From assembly GCF_963675455.1 (NCBI RefSeq), contig NZ_OY776217.1, positions 496,001-560,000 of the forward strand: 64,000 nt of DNA. Direction: 5' to 3'. A model generated the notes under the pieces. That model worked only from the letters and a program-made list of their open reading frames with translations. It had not been told where the DNA came from and did no database searches. The position numbers and the translations under genes are program-made. Positions 1-8,184 of this stretch are shown here, piece after piece. The DNA comes from Emcibacter sp. GTDB lineage: Bacteria; Pseudomonadota; Alphaproteobacteria; Sphingomonadales; Emcibacteraceae. Position 1 is the stretch's first letter. Each line of letters opens with the position of its first letter.

Positions 1-1
1 G

Positions 2-1030
2 TCCGTTTTCGACGTGCACGGCGCAGACTATCATATTGCCGGGTCCGATGCCTCGGGAATTGTTTATAAGGTCGGCAGCAGGGTCAAACGCTTCAAGGTT
101 GGTGACGAAGTGGTAGTTCACTGCAACCAGGATGATGGCGACGACGAGGAATGCAACGGCGGCGACCCCATGTTTTCCACCAGCCAGCGCATCTGGGGCT
201 ATGAGACGCCTGACGGCTCCTTTGCCCAGTTCGCCCGGGTCCAGGCCCGCCAGTTGATGCCGCGCCCGCAACACCTGACCTGGGAAGAAAGCGCCTGTTA
301 CGTTCTGACACTGGCGACCGCCTATCGCATGCTGTTCGGTCACCGCCCGCACATCCTGCGGCCGGGCCACAATGTGCTGGTGTGGGGGGCCTCAGGTGGC
401 CTTGGTTCCATGGCGATTCAGCTGATTGCCGCCGCCGGGGCCCATGCCATCGGTGTAATATCGGAAGAAGACAAACGTGAATTCGTCATGTCGCTTGGCG
501 CCAAAGGCGTGATCAACCGCAAGGAATTTGACTGCTGGGGCCAGTTGCCGCCGGTCAATGAAACTCAAAATTACAATGACTACCTGAAACGCACCCGTGC
601 CTTCGGCAAGGCGATCTGGGACATTACCGGCAAGGGCAACGACGTGGACTGTGTCTTTGAACATCCTGGCGAAGCCACCTTCCCGGTTTCCTGTTTCGTC
701 GTAAAACGCGGCGGCATGGTGGTCTTCTGTGCCGGCACCACCGGTTACAACATCACCTTTGATGCCCGTTTTGTCTGGATGCGCCAGAAACGTATACAGG
801 GTAGTCATTTCGCCAACCTGAAACAGGCGTCACAGGCCAACCGCCTGGTGATTGATCGCAGGATCGATCCCTGCATGTCCGAGGTCTTCTCTTGGAACGA
901 CATTCCCCGGGCCCATACCAAAATGTGGAAAAACCTGCATAAGCCGGGCAACATGGCCGTGCTTGTCTCCGCCAAAACACCGGGCCTGACCACTTTTGAA
1001 GATGCTGTTGAAGCGGGTAATAACGACTAG
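2..1030 (+). CDS. ccr: crotonyl-CoA carboxylase/reductase, 5' end cut by the window
   Basis: This enzyme carries out NADPH-dependent reductive carboxylation of crotonyl-CoA to ethylmalonyl-CoA, the signature step of the ethylmalonyl-CoA pathway for acetyl-CoA assimilation. The reading frame is open from base 2, so roughly the first 90-100 residues of a family of about 430 are missing. The visible part is a medium-chain dehydrogenase/reductase fold: a GroES-like segment, then a Rossmann domain with the nucleotide-binding stretch VWGASGGLGSMAIQL. The acidic insert CNQDDGDDEECNGGDPM and the segment RIWGYETPDGSFAQF are typical of Ccr rather than ordinary quinone reductases. The next gene, mcd, is 11 bases downstream and acts later in the same pathway. 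Identification is firm; the start is not visible. Confidence 0.93.
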   Translation, partial: SVFDVHGADYHIAGSDASGIVYKVGSRVKRFKVGDEVVVHCNQDDGDDEECNGGDPMFSTSQRIWGYETPDGSFAQFARVQARQLMPRPQHLTWEESACYVLTLATAYRMLFGHRPHILRPGHNVLVWGASGGLGSMAIQLIAAAGAHAIGVISEEDKREFVMSLGAKGVINRKEFDCWGQLPPVNETQNYNDYLKRTRAFGKAIWDITGKGNDVDCVFEHPGEATFPVSCFVVKRGGMVVFCAGTTGYNITFDARFVWMRQKRIQGSHFANLKQASQANRLVIDRRIDPCMSEVFSWNDIPRAHTKMWKNLHKPGNMAVLVSAKTPGLTTFEDAVEAGNND

Positions 1031-1041
1031 GGAGACAGACC

Positions 1042-2685
1042 ATGATATTCGACCTGTTTCCTGCCTGCGAGGCAGCCCTGGTTGCCGCAGACAAACTGGT
1101 TGCCAGCGCCCGGAGCAACCTGCGCGCCCATCTGGTCAAAGAGGACCGGCTGGATCGCACCCTGATGGAACAGCATCAGTTTGCCTCACACGGCTTTTCC
1201 TGGCTGGCCACCTATGCGGAAACCCTGCGCCAGACCCTGGAGTGGGCCAAAAGCCTGTCCGCCGACGGCAAGTTCACCGAGCTTGAGGAACTGATCCTGC
1301 GGGTCGGCTTCGGTGAATATCTGAACCAGATGCGCGGCGGCATCCCCATGAGCCAGGGTGAGATCATCCGGCCGGAGAATATGTGGGTGCCGGCAAACAA
1401 AGTTGCCGCCTTCAACACTGAAGAAGTTATTTTCCTGACCGAAACAGGCAATACACCGGAAAACCGGGAGAAAATCGCCCGGCTGGTAGAACACAGTCTG
1501 GATACGGGAGAATTCGGCAATCTTGGTCTCGATGAAATGTTTGAAATGATTCGCGACCAGTTCCGCCGCTTTGCCAACGAGGAAGTCATCCCCCATGCCC
1601 ATGGCTGGCACGAGCGCGACGACTATATCCCCATGGACATCATCGAAAAGATGAGCGAAATGGGCGTCTTCGGTCTGACCATCCCCGAGGAATATGACGG
1701 CTCCGGCCTCGGCAAGACCAGCATGTGCATTGTCTCCGAAGAACTGAGCCGCGGTTATATCGGTGTCGGTTCACTGGGCACCCGCTCGGAAATTGCCGCC
1801 GAACTGATCATGGGTGGCGGCACCGAGGAGCAGAAAGCCAAATGGCTGCCGAAAATCGCCAGCGGCGAAATCCTGCCGACCGCTGTCTTCACCGAACCCA
1901 ACACCGGTTCCGACCTGGGATCGCTGCGCACCCGGGCGGTGAAAGACGGCGACAACTACAGCATCACCGGCAACAAGACCTGGATCACCCATGCGGCCCG
2001 GGCCGATGTCATGACCCTGCTGGCCCGTACCAACCCGGACGAACCGGGCTACAAGGGCCTCAGCATGTTCCTGGCCGAAAAGGAACGCGGCACAGATGAC
2101 AATCCTTTTCCCACCGACGGCATGACCGGCGGCGAGATCGAGGTGCTCGGCTATCGCGGCATGAAGGAGTTTGAGCTCGGCTTTGATAACTTCAAGGTCA
2201 AGGCGGAAAACCTGCTCGGCGGCGAGGAAGGCAACGGCTTCAAACAGCTGATGGTGACGTTCGAAAGTGCGCGCATCCAGACCGCGGCCCGCGCCCTTGG
2301 TGTGGCCCAGTGCGCGCTTGAGCTCGGACTTCGTTACGCTACTGAAAGGGTTCAGTTCGGTCAGCCGATCTTCAACTTCCCGCGGGTGCACAGCAAAATT
2401 GCGCTGGCAGTTGTGGAAATCATGATGACCCGGCAGCTGACCTATTTTGCCGCGCGCCAGAAGGATGAAGACAAGCGCTGTGACCTGGAAGCCGGCATGG
2501 CCAAGCTTCTGGGCGCCCGCGTGGCCTGGTCCACCGCCGACAACGCCCTGCAAATCCACGGCGGCAATGGTTATGCCCTGGAATATGCCATCAGCCGGGT
2601 GCTGTGCGACGCCCGTATCCTGAATATTTTCGAGGGGGCCGCCGAAATCCAGGCCGATGTGATCGCCAGACGGTTGCTCGCCTGA
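1042..2685 (+). CDS. mcd: (2S)-methylsuccinyl-CoA dehydrogenase
   Basis: A flavin-dependent acyl-CoA dehydrogenase family enzyme predicted to oxidise (2S)-methylsuccinyl-CoA to mesaconyl-CoA in the ethylmalonyl-CoA pathway. At 547 residues it is longer than ordinary acyl-CoA dehydrogenases (about 380). The extra length is an N-terminal region of roughly 150 residues, which is known for Mcd. The core follows, with FTEPNTGSDLGSLRTRA in the middle domain, QIHGGNGYALEYAISRV in the C-terminal domain, and FEGAAEIQ carrying the expected catalytic glutamate at about residue 531. A Shine-Dalgarno-like GGGAGAC lies just before the ATG. The family alone would allow other acyl-CoA substrates; position directly after ccr makes Mcd the best call. 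Confidence 0.9.
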   Translation: MIFDLFPACEAALVAADKLVASARSNLRAHLVKEDRLDRTLMEQHQFASHGFSWLATYAETLRQTLEWAKSLSADGKFTELEELILRVGFGEYLNQMRGGIPMSQGEIIRPENMWVPANKVAAFNTEEVIFLTETGNTPENREKIARLVEHSLDTGEFGNLGLDEMFEMIRDQFRRFANEEVIPHAHGWHERDDYIPMDIIEKMSEMGVFGLTIPEEYDGSGLGKTSMCIVSEELSRGYIGVGSLGTRSEIAAELIMGGGTEEQKAKWLPKIASGEILPTAVFTEPNTGSDLGSLRTRAVKDGDNYSITGNKTWITHAARADVMTLLARTNPDEPGYKGLSMFLAEKERGTDDNPFPTDGMTGGEIEVLGYRGMKEFELGFDNFKVKAENLLGGEEGNGFKQLMVTFESARIQTAARALGVAQCALELGLRYATERVQFGQPIFNFPRVHSKIALAVVEIMMTRQLTYFAARQKDEDKRCDLEAGMAKLLGARVAWSTADNALQIHGGNGYALEYAISRVLCDARILNIFEGAAEIQADVIARRLLA

Positions 2686-2695
2686 TTTTGACAGA

Positions 2696-2730
2696 AAAAG
2701 GGCCGGATCTGATCCGGCCCTTCCCTTTTA
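2696..2730 (+). terminator. rho-independent terminator after ccr-mcd
   Basis: A perfect inverted repeat with arms GGGCCGGAT and ATCCGGCCC around a three-base loop (2700-2720) is followed by a T-rich tract. A-rich sequence precedes it, so it may work in both directions. It begins 14 bases after the mcd stop codon and marks the end of the ccr-mcd transcript. Confidence 0.88.
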
Positions 2731-3036
2731 ATCCTCTCCCTCAAGCTCCCGCCAGAGATATCAACGCGCAACCTCCTGCCCGGCCAATCAAATTTTTCAG
2801 CATTCATGATCCCCTTTATGTGTTTTTCTACCGGCTGAAGGCGCCGGTTTATTTTGGATTCAACATGTTATTATCTGCCCCGAGATATTCCACCTCGGAA
2901 GGCCAATTCCCCGCAAATCGGTTCATTATTCCGAAATATGACCCATTTTTAGAATATTATACAATCCATACCCGAAAGATCGCATAAAAATTCGCCTACC
3001 TGGCTTTATAAACTTGATAAGTCGAGCGCACCTATG

Positions 3037-3053
3037 ATATGTGGTGCACATAT
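3037..3053. promoter_or_regulatory. perfect 7-3-7 dyad, candidate operator
   Basis: ATATGTG is followed by GTG and then CACATAT, a perfect inverted repeat sized for a dimeric helix-turn-helix regulator. It lies about 70-90 bases upstream of the structured segment that begins near 3124. A TTGATA at 3014-3019 is a possible -35 element, but no well-spaced -10 was found. The regulator is unknown. Confidence 0.35.
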
Positions 3054-3123
3054 TTATCGGGATTTTTGTGGAAATAGTCATTCCGGCGAAAGGAATATAC
3101 TTTCGAGACTGTTCCACCAGATG

Positions 3124-3293
3124 AAAGTCTGCTAGACTTTGAAAGAATTTGCCGGACCGATTACAGGAAATCGATCCGGCTTCAGGAATATCCCCATCAG
3201 GACCTCTGTCCCGATCTATCGGGTGGCGGTTCTGACAGATACCAACTGGGGCTGCTTTCAAAAGCTTTGGCTTTTTGAAGCAGCCTCTTTTTT
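3124..3293 (+). ncRNA. candidate small structured RNA or leader transcript
   Basis: Several self-complementary elements occur in series on the plus strand. They are AAAGTC/GACTTT (3124-3140), GCCGGA plus CGAT paired with ATCG plus TCCGGC (3151-3180), and a nested set in which CCCCA (3192-3196) pairs with TGGGG (3247-3251). That set encloses CTGTC/GACAG and CCCGA/TCGGG. The segment ends in a terminator hairpin with a T run. No known family was recognised: the cobalamin riboswitch B12 box, SRP core and 6S layout were looked for and not found. It could be a free sRNA or an attenuated leader for the genes at 3514-4293. Structure was assessed by eye only. Confidence 0.4.
3248..3293 (+). terminator. 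intrinsic terminator ending the structured segment
   Basis: The arms GGCTGCTT...AAAAGC and GCTTTTTGAAGCAGCC form a long hairpin with a small internal mismatch and a TTTG loop. The sequence TCTTTTTT follows. No coding sequence precedes it on the plus strand after the mcd terminator, so it must serve a non-coding or leader transcript. Confidence 0.75.
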
Positions 3294-3513
3294 CTTCCCC
3301 TCCGCAAGAGAACCGGCCTTTATGGCTTTTGTTATTTCTGCAGAACAAAGAATAGTCTATAAACAGGATCATTACTTTGCCTGCAAGCCCCGGATTTTAT
3401 ACAATCCCGGACAAATGCCAAGCAGGAATCGTATAAAATATGCAATCCAGATAAAAAAGCTGAGTTTTAACTTTTTTTCAGACTAAAATATTTAAGAAAC
3501 GGAATTTTAAAGC

Positions 3514-3705
3514 ATGATAGCCCTAAAAATCCTCATTGTTGTCTGTATCATTATCACCGGGGGAATCATGCTGGTCGGCGTCGCCAGCATGAGCAAAGGC
3601 GGCGAGTTCAACAAAAAAAACGGCAACCGGCTCATGCGGGCCCGCATCATTGCCCAGTTCATCACGCTGCTCCTGATTGTCCTTTACCTGATGATTTACG
3701 GATGA
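3514..3705 (+). CDS. HIG1-type twin transmembrane protein
   Basis: A 63-residue inner-membrane protein of the hypoxia-induced-gene 1 family. It has two hydrophobic helices (about residues 4-25 and 44-61) joined by a polar loop, SKGGEFNKKNGNRLMRARI, typical of this family. In mitochondria such proteins associate with respiratory complexes; the role of bacterial members is not settled. It ends 9 bases before the cobalamin adenosyltransferase gene and the two are probably one operon, an arrangement common in Alphaproteobacteria. Family assignment is good, function open. Confidence 0.8.
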   Translation: MIALKILIVVCIIITGGIMLVGVASMSKGGEFNKKNGNRLMRARIIAQFITLLLIVLYLMIYG

Positions 3706-3714
3706 GGTGCTGCA

Positions 3715-4293
3715 GTGGTTAAGCTCACTAAAATCTATACCCGGGGCGGCGACAAGGGTCTGACATCACTGGCCAACGGTGACCGCCTGCCCAAGCATGA
3801 CCTGCGCATCGAAGCCTATGGCACCGTTGATGAGGCCAATGCCGCCATCGGCCTGGTCCGGCTTCATACGTCAACCCCTGATTTCACGACGGAAGACGGC
3901 ATGCTCGGCAGGATCCAGAACGACCTGTTCGATGCCGGTGCCGACCTCGCCCTGCCGTTTGCCGAGAGTTATAAATGGGAACCGCTGCGCATCACTGCCG
4001 GGCATGTCGTGCGGCTGGAACAGGAAATCGACCTGATGAACGCAGACATTCCGCCCCTGGACAGCTTTGTCCTGCCGGGCGGCTCCCCGGCCTCTGCCTT
4101 TCTGCATCAGGCCCGCACCGTCACCCGCCGGGCCGAAAGGCTGGCTACAGGACTAGCAGAAACAGATACGGTCAATGAAGAAGTGATCAAATATCTCAAC
4201 AGGCTTTCCGATCACCTGTTTGTCATGAGCCGCAGGCTCAACAACAATGGCGCAGACGACGTCAAGTGGATACCCGGCGCAAACCGGACATAA
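3715..4293 (+). CDS. pduO: cob(I)alamin adenosyltransferase, PduO type
   Basis: Transfers the adenosyl group of ATP to cob(I)alamin to make adenosylcobalamin, the cofactor of the methylmalonyl-CoA and ethylmalonyl-CoA mutases. The N-terminal TRGGDKGLTSLANGDR and the later AYGTVDEANAAIGL are PduO hallmarks for ATP binding. A C-terminal helix-rich segment carries LPGGSPASAFLHQARTVTRR. The length of 192 residues is normal. The start is GTG at 3715, preceded by GAGGTG. It follows the HIG1-type gene by 9 bases. Closeness to ccr-mcd makes sense because that pathway needs adenosylcobalamin-dependent mutases. Confidence 0.93.
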   Translation: MVKLTKIYTRGGDKGLTSLANGDRLPKHDLRIEAYGTVDEANAAIGLVRLHTSTPDFTTEDGMLGRIQNDLFDAGADLALPFAESYKWEPLRITAGHVVRLEQEIDLMNADIPPLDSFVLPGGSPASAFLHQARTVTRRAERLATGLAETDTVNEEVIKYLNRLSDHLFVMSRRLNNNGADDVKWIPGANRT

Positions 4294-4348
4294 CACTTCC
4301 GTAACAGCCCCTTTGAATTCTGCATTTATTCCGACCCAGGTTTGAGTT

Positions 4349-4382
4349 ACACTGTTTTGTATAAAATCTAAAAACACAGTGT
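4349..4382. promoter_or_regulatory. interrupted inverted repeat around a TATAAA element
   Basis: ACACTGTTTT at 4349 and AAAACACAGTGT ending at 4382 form an imperfect dyad that brackets TATAAAAT (4360-4367), a likely -10 element for the DUF1624 gene starting at 4404. No good -35 sits at the expected distance, which would suit a regulated promoter. A hairpin in the 5' leader is the alternative reading. Confidence 0.3.
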
Positions 4383-4403
4383 ATCGCAACAAGGGGAAGA
4401 AGA

Positions 4404-5606
4404 ATGTCAGAGACCGGGGATACGGCTGCGACAACTATTACGCCAGCCCATAGAAATCGCATCATCAGCATAGATATCCTGCGCGGTATTGTCATGATTA
4501 TCATGGCCCTGGATCACGCCCGCGACTTTTATTCTCCGACAATATTTGCACCTGAAAACCCGGAACTGACCACCGGTTTCTTTTTCTTCACCCGCTGGAT
4601 CACCCATTATTGCGCGCCGGTGTTTATCTTTCTGTCCGGAGTCAGCGCCTGGCTCTATGCCGACGCCCGGGGCGCTGGCAAAAGTGAGCTGGCCAGGTTC
4701 CTGCTGACCCGCGGCATATGGCTCGCCCTGCTCGAAGTTTTCGTGATCACCTTCCTCTGGCAGTTCGGCTATATGTTCTTCACCATGCAGGTCATCTGGG
4801 TCATCGGCGTTTCAATGATGATACTCGCCGGTCTGATTTTTCTGCCCCGGCCCCTGATCGCCGTGATCAGCCTCGCGGCCATAGCCGGTCATAACCTGCT
4901 CGATACAGTCACGCCTGCTGATGCCGGCTCCCTGGGCTGGCTGTGGTCGTTCCTGCATGTCCCCAGCTTCCATCCGACCCAGGGCGGCGGCCCGATCGGA
5001 CCGTTCCTGGTTGTCTATCCGATAATCCCCTGGTTTGCCGTTATGGCGCTTGGCTATGTCATGGCCCCACTGTTCAAGACGGAACTCTCCGTCAGGAACA
5101 GGTGCTTCCTGACATACGGCGCCGGCGCCGTTGTCCTGTTCCTGGCGCTCAGAGGGCTGAATATTTACGGTAATCCCTCTCCCTGGACAGAACAGATGCG
5201 GGGGACCTTTTATACATTTCTGTCCTACATGAATGTGGAAAAATACCCGCCGTCCCTGCTCTATCTGCTGATGACCCTTGGACCGGCCCTGCTGCTCCTG
5301 CCGTGGCTGGAAAAATGGACCGGCAAAATGGGGGCCATATTTGCCACTTACGGCAAAACACCCTTCCTGTTCTACATCCTGCATATCCTGCTGCTGCATG
5401 TGGGATCGGCACTGTGGTTCCGGTTTGTCTGGGACACACCTGGCGTTATCTTCTTCAATCCAGCCACCTGGCCTGAAAGATACGAACCGGTCCTGTGGAA
5501 GGCCTATCTGGCCTGGGCGATCGTCTGCCTCCTGCTTTACTGGCCCTGCAAATGGTTTTCCGACTACCGCAAAACCCACAAGCAGTGGTGGCTCAGTTAC
5601 CTTTAG
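4404..5606 (+). CDS. DUF1624 / HGSNAT-like multi-pass membrane protein
   Basis: A 400-residue integral membrane protein of the DUF1624 family, related to the catalytic domain of heparan-alpha-glucosaminide N-acetyltransferase. After a short polar N-terminus the conserved opening RIISIDILRGIVMIIMALDH appears, with the aspartate and histidine typical of the family. About ten hydrophobic helices follow. Members probably move acyl groups across the membrane onto sugars or other acceptors, but the substrate here cannot be told. The start ATG follows AGGGGAAGAAG. It runs convergently into the desaturase gene, with only about 12 bases between stop codons and no clear terminator. Confidence 0.82.
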   Translation: MSETGDTAATTITPAHRNRIISIDILRGIVMIIMALDHARDFYSPTIFAPENPELTTGFFFFTRWITHYCAPVFIFLSGVSAWLYADARGAGKSELARFLLTRGIWLALLEVFVITFLWQFGYMFFTMQVIWVIGVSMMILAGLIFLPRPLIAVISLAAIAGHNLLDTVTPADAGSLGWLWSFLHVPSFHPTQGGGPIGPFLVVYPIIPWFAVMALGYVMAPLFKTELSVRNRCFLTYGAGAVVLFLALRGLNIYGNPSPWTEQMRGTFYTFLSYMNVEKYPPSLLYLLMTLGPALLLLPWLEKWTGKMGAIFATYGKTPFLFYILHILLLHVGSALWFRFVWDTPGVIFFNPATWPERYEPVLWKAYLAWAIVCLLLYWPCKWFSDYRKTHKQWWLSYL

Positions 5607-5618
5607 GAGAAGTACAGA

Positions 5619-6662
5619 TCAGCTTTTCTGGCTGGCCGCCGCATCGGCCCACAGGGTTTTCAGGGCATGCCAGAGCGTCGGCCGGGAAGCTTCCAGAAAA
5701 TGCGGGCCGATTTCCGGATCGGAGGCCAGCCGCTGGTAGGCTGTCCCCAGAGAGTGATAGGGCATCTGCGGGAACAGATGATGGGTGGCATGAAAGCGCA
5801 GGCCCACAGGGGCCCACAGGGCGGAGATCACGCCACCGGGCACATCAACACTGTCCAGAAACTGTTCCGCCACGGTCAGCGTCTCGTCACCCGGATTGCG
5901 ATAGGCATGGGCGCCGAGGGTGCGGAAACTGTTCATCAGGAAAATCACACTGGTCACACCATACCAGACGGCCAGGACTTTCCAGGGCATGATGCCGGTT
6001 GCCATCAGAACCATTGCCGTGATTGCATAAATCGAGGTACAGACCTCCTGCAGACGCCAGTGTTCCCCGTCCATCTTTGTCGGTTTCGGACGTTTATAAC
6101 TCAGATCAATGGTCAGGGAGGACATGCCTTCCCAAAGCTTGCGTCCCAGCGGCGGGACCAGCCAGCTGACGGGCGTGAGGATCAGAAAGCGCACAAGGAA
6201 AAGCGCCGGCAGGAGAAACGAGAGCAGGACATAAGCGACATTCTTCCAGGGCGCCTGGGCGCCGAAGGGCAGATATTCACCGTCTTCCTTTGTACCGTAG
6301 ATATTCGGTTTATGATGGTCGCTGTGCACGCCCATATAGGTAAAAGAGGGGATCAGCAGCGGAAAGCCGGCAATCAAATTCCAGACGATGCGGAACAGTA
6401 TAAAGGTGCCGCGTTTTAAATGCACAATCTCGTGCGTAAAGATAGCCGCCCGGTATAGGGCAAGGGAGGAAACAACAAAGGCCACTGCAAACTGCCAGCT
6501 GCCATAGGGCTGCATGACTGCGGCAGCAAGAGCGGCCCAGCCGAGAAAAGCACTGAGCAGGAAATCCGGCCAGTAGACGCCAGGGTTGGGCGTCATCAGG
6601 TCCTTGACCAGTGCCCGGGCCTCACCGAGGGGAAAATCCTTTGCTCTTTTAATGCCGGACAT
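5619..6662 (-). CDS. membrane fatty acid desaturase family protein
   Basis: An integral membrane di-iron desaturase or hydroxylase. The three histidine boxes are present: HEIVH, HSDHH and HATHH, the last near the C-terminus followed by LFPQMPYH. Hydrophobic helices lie between them. I placed the start at the ATG at 6662, which has GAGGAAT at a good distance, rather than the in-frame TTG six codons upstream. The likely substrate is an acyl lipid, but the family also includes carotenoid and sphingolipid enzymes. Nothing nearby fixes the substrate. It reads as a single-gene unit, convergent with the DUF1624 gene. Confidence 0.85.
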   Translation of the reverse strand: MSGIKRAKDFPLGEARALVKDLMTPNPGVYWPDFLLSAFLGWAALAAAVMQPYGSWQFAVAFVVSSLALYRAAIFTHEIVHLKRGTFILFRIVWNLIAGFPLLIPSFTYMGVHSDHHKPNIYGTKEDGEYLPFGAQAPWKNVAYVLLSFLLPALFLVRFLILTPVSWLVPPLGRKLWEGMSSLTIDLSYKRPKPTKMDGEHWRLQEVCTSIYAITAMVLMATGIMPWKVLAVWYGVTSVIFLMNSFRTLGAHAYRNPGDETLTVAEQFLDSVDVPGGVISALWAPVGLRFHATHHLFPQMPYHSLGTAYQRLASDPEIGPHFLEASRPTLWHALKTLWADAAASQKS

Positions 6663-6771
6663 GGGGGCAATATTCCTCAATTAACAACTTAAATATAAAT
6701 ATTGCCCACACATATCACTGCTTTCGGGAAGAATTCAAGAGGTTCCCCCATAATCTCCTTTTCGGAGCCGG

Positions 6772-7371
6772 TTACATGTTGTTGGGATGCGCCGGGCGGG
6801 AGGTGCCCCGGGCGATCCAGTTCTGGACATTGGCATAGGGGGAAAGATCCGCCCCGGTAAAGGCGGCAAAATTCGCTTCCTGGATACCGATGATATCAGC
6901 CAGGGTCAATTTATCCCCCATCAGCCAGTCCTTACCTTCAAGGGCCTTATCAAGGGTCTTCAGAGAACCGCTTAGCCAGTCCTTGCATTCCGTGCAAAAA
7001 CCTTCGTTGGGGCCCCCTTCCCGGTAGTGGCCTTCCAGCATAAGCTGAAAAGCAAAGGGGTCGATCTCGGTCATGGCAAACAACACCCATTGCATGACCT
7101 TACCCTCTTCCCGGGCATTGTCTCCAAGCAGCTTGCCGTTGCCATATTGACGGGCAAGATAAAAGCAAATAGCCGCGGATTCGGTCAAAACAAGATCCCC
7201 GTCTACAAGTGTCGGTACCTTACCTGTGGGATTGAGTGCCAGATATTCCTCAGATTGTGTTTCCGGGCCCCTCGTAGCATAGTTCTTGTGAGTAAAGTCA
7301 AGCCCCAGTTCCCGCGCTGTCCATAGCCCTGTCGCAGTTCTTGACTGAACACTTCCGTAGATAGTAACCAT
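6772..7371 (-). CDS. glutathione S-transferase family protein
   Basis: A 199-residue cytosolic GST. The N-terminal thioredoxin-like domain carries GKVPTLVDGDLVLTESAAI, the conserved cis-proline and glutamate-serine that hold the glutathione gamma-glutamyl group. An all-helical C-terminal domain follows, containing LTLADI. The first helix region has SVQSRTATG, where a serine is the probable thiol-activating residue. Substrate is unknown. It is on the same strand as the desaturase and flavin reductase genes, but gaps of about 100 bases suggest separate transcription. Confidence 0.88.
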   Translation of the reverse strand: MVTIYGSVQSRTATGLWTARELGLDFTHKNYATRGPETQSEEYLALNPTGKVPTLVDGDLVLTESAAICFYLARQYGNGKLLGDNAREEGKVMQWVLFAMTEIDPFAFQLMLEGHYREGGPNEGFCTECKDWLSGSLKTLDKALEGKDWLMGDKLTLADIIGIQEANFAAFTGADLSPYANVQNWIARGTSRPAHPNNM

Positions 7372-7472
7372 TCTTTAAATCTCCCTATTGATTTAATGTC
7401 ACAAAATAAATTGATTTTTCAATATCAGAATTCAACATTCCCTTCCCACCTGTCAGGGAATATAATCTTTTC

Positions 7473-7973
7473 TTAATCGGTACCATCATCCGACCCGAAG
7501 GACACGAAAGTTCCATATTCGCCATTCAGGTAAATCAGCGGCTTGATATCCTCTCTCACGTCAGCTCCGATAACGTCGCCGATAAATATTTCATGGCTGC
7601 CGTAAGTCAGATTTTCCGTTCGCCGACATAAAATGACGGCCTGGGCATCCTTCAAAACCGGTGTCTTGCCCTCGTCCATCTGCCAGTTTTCGGGATTCAC
7701 CCTGTCCGTGGCCTCCCTGCCGCCGGCGCAGTCGTTGGAGATCGTCACCTGGTCGCTTGCCAGGATATTGATGGCAAACTCTTCCACCTGCTCCAGAGCG
7801 CTTGCAAGACCCGTCTTGCGGTTCAGGCAGACCAGCATGGAGGGAGGCTCAAAAGACACCGAAGAGACCGCCGTAGCGGTAACAGCATAACATTCCCCTT
7901 GGGCACCCCTGCAGGAAACCACGGAAACCGAAGAGGCGTAACGTCTCATTGCACGAGCGAGGGCCTGTTCCAT
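7473..7973 (-). CDS. flavin reductase family protein (FMN-binding split barrel)
   Basis: A short-chain flavin reductase, of the kind that supplies reduced FMN or FAD to partner monooxygenases or acts as a two-component reductase. The split-barrel signature appears as YAVTATAVSSVSFEPPSMLV, with LNRKT and FAINILASDQ after it. The in-frame ATG at 7973 has GAGG 9 bases upstream; the ATG at 7982 is also open but crowds that site. No monooxygenase partner adjoins it, so its client is unknown. Confidence 0.85.
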   Translation of the reverse strand: MEQALARAMRRYASSVSVVSCRGAQGECYAVTATAVSSVSFEPPSMLVCLNRKTGLASALEQVEEFAINILASDQVTISNDCAGGREATDRVNPENWQMDEGKTPVLKDAQAVILCRRTENLTYGSHEIFIGDVIGADVREDIKPLIYLNGEYGTFVSFGSDDGTD

Positions 7974-8184
7974 TTCCTTCATCCTCTATTGGTTGACACT
8001 CCTGTATGCTGCTTTATAGCTTCTTGAAACACGGGGTAAAAGGCGAATATTTGAAAAAATATACGGCGCGACGATTGTCAACGCCACCCTCTGCAACATA
8101 TGGTGGTTTTTTCTGTTTATGCTAGTCATGCAATGCTAGAATGATTTCCAGCTTTGGAGGCAATTAAGCTAATATTTGGGATAA

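Larger units (their letters stand above)
2731..3513. other. gene-free region with a dyad and a structured, terminated segment
   Basis: No convincing coding sequence was seen in about 780 bases; open frames on both strands lack family features and good start sites. The region is AT-richer than the flanking genes. It holds a perfect dyad at 3037-3053, a series of stable hairpins between about 3124 and 3290, and an intrinsic terminator at 3248-3293. About 220 bases of AT-rich sequence then lead to the HIG1-type gene. Confidence 0.6.

Noticed and set aside
3124..3293. Cobalamin riboswitch ahead of the cobalamin adenosyltransferase genes
   Set aside because: The conserved B12 box and the other core elements were not found, and the segment is ended by a terminator over 200 bases before the genes.
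2604..3486. Several open frames of 115-148 codons in the region after mcd
   Set aside because: They begin inside mcd or lack start sites, cross the terminators at 2700 and 3250, and show no domain or biased codon use.
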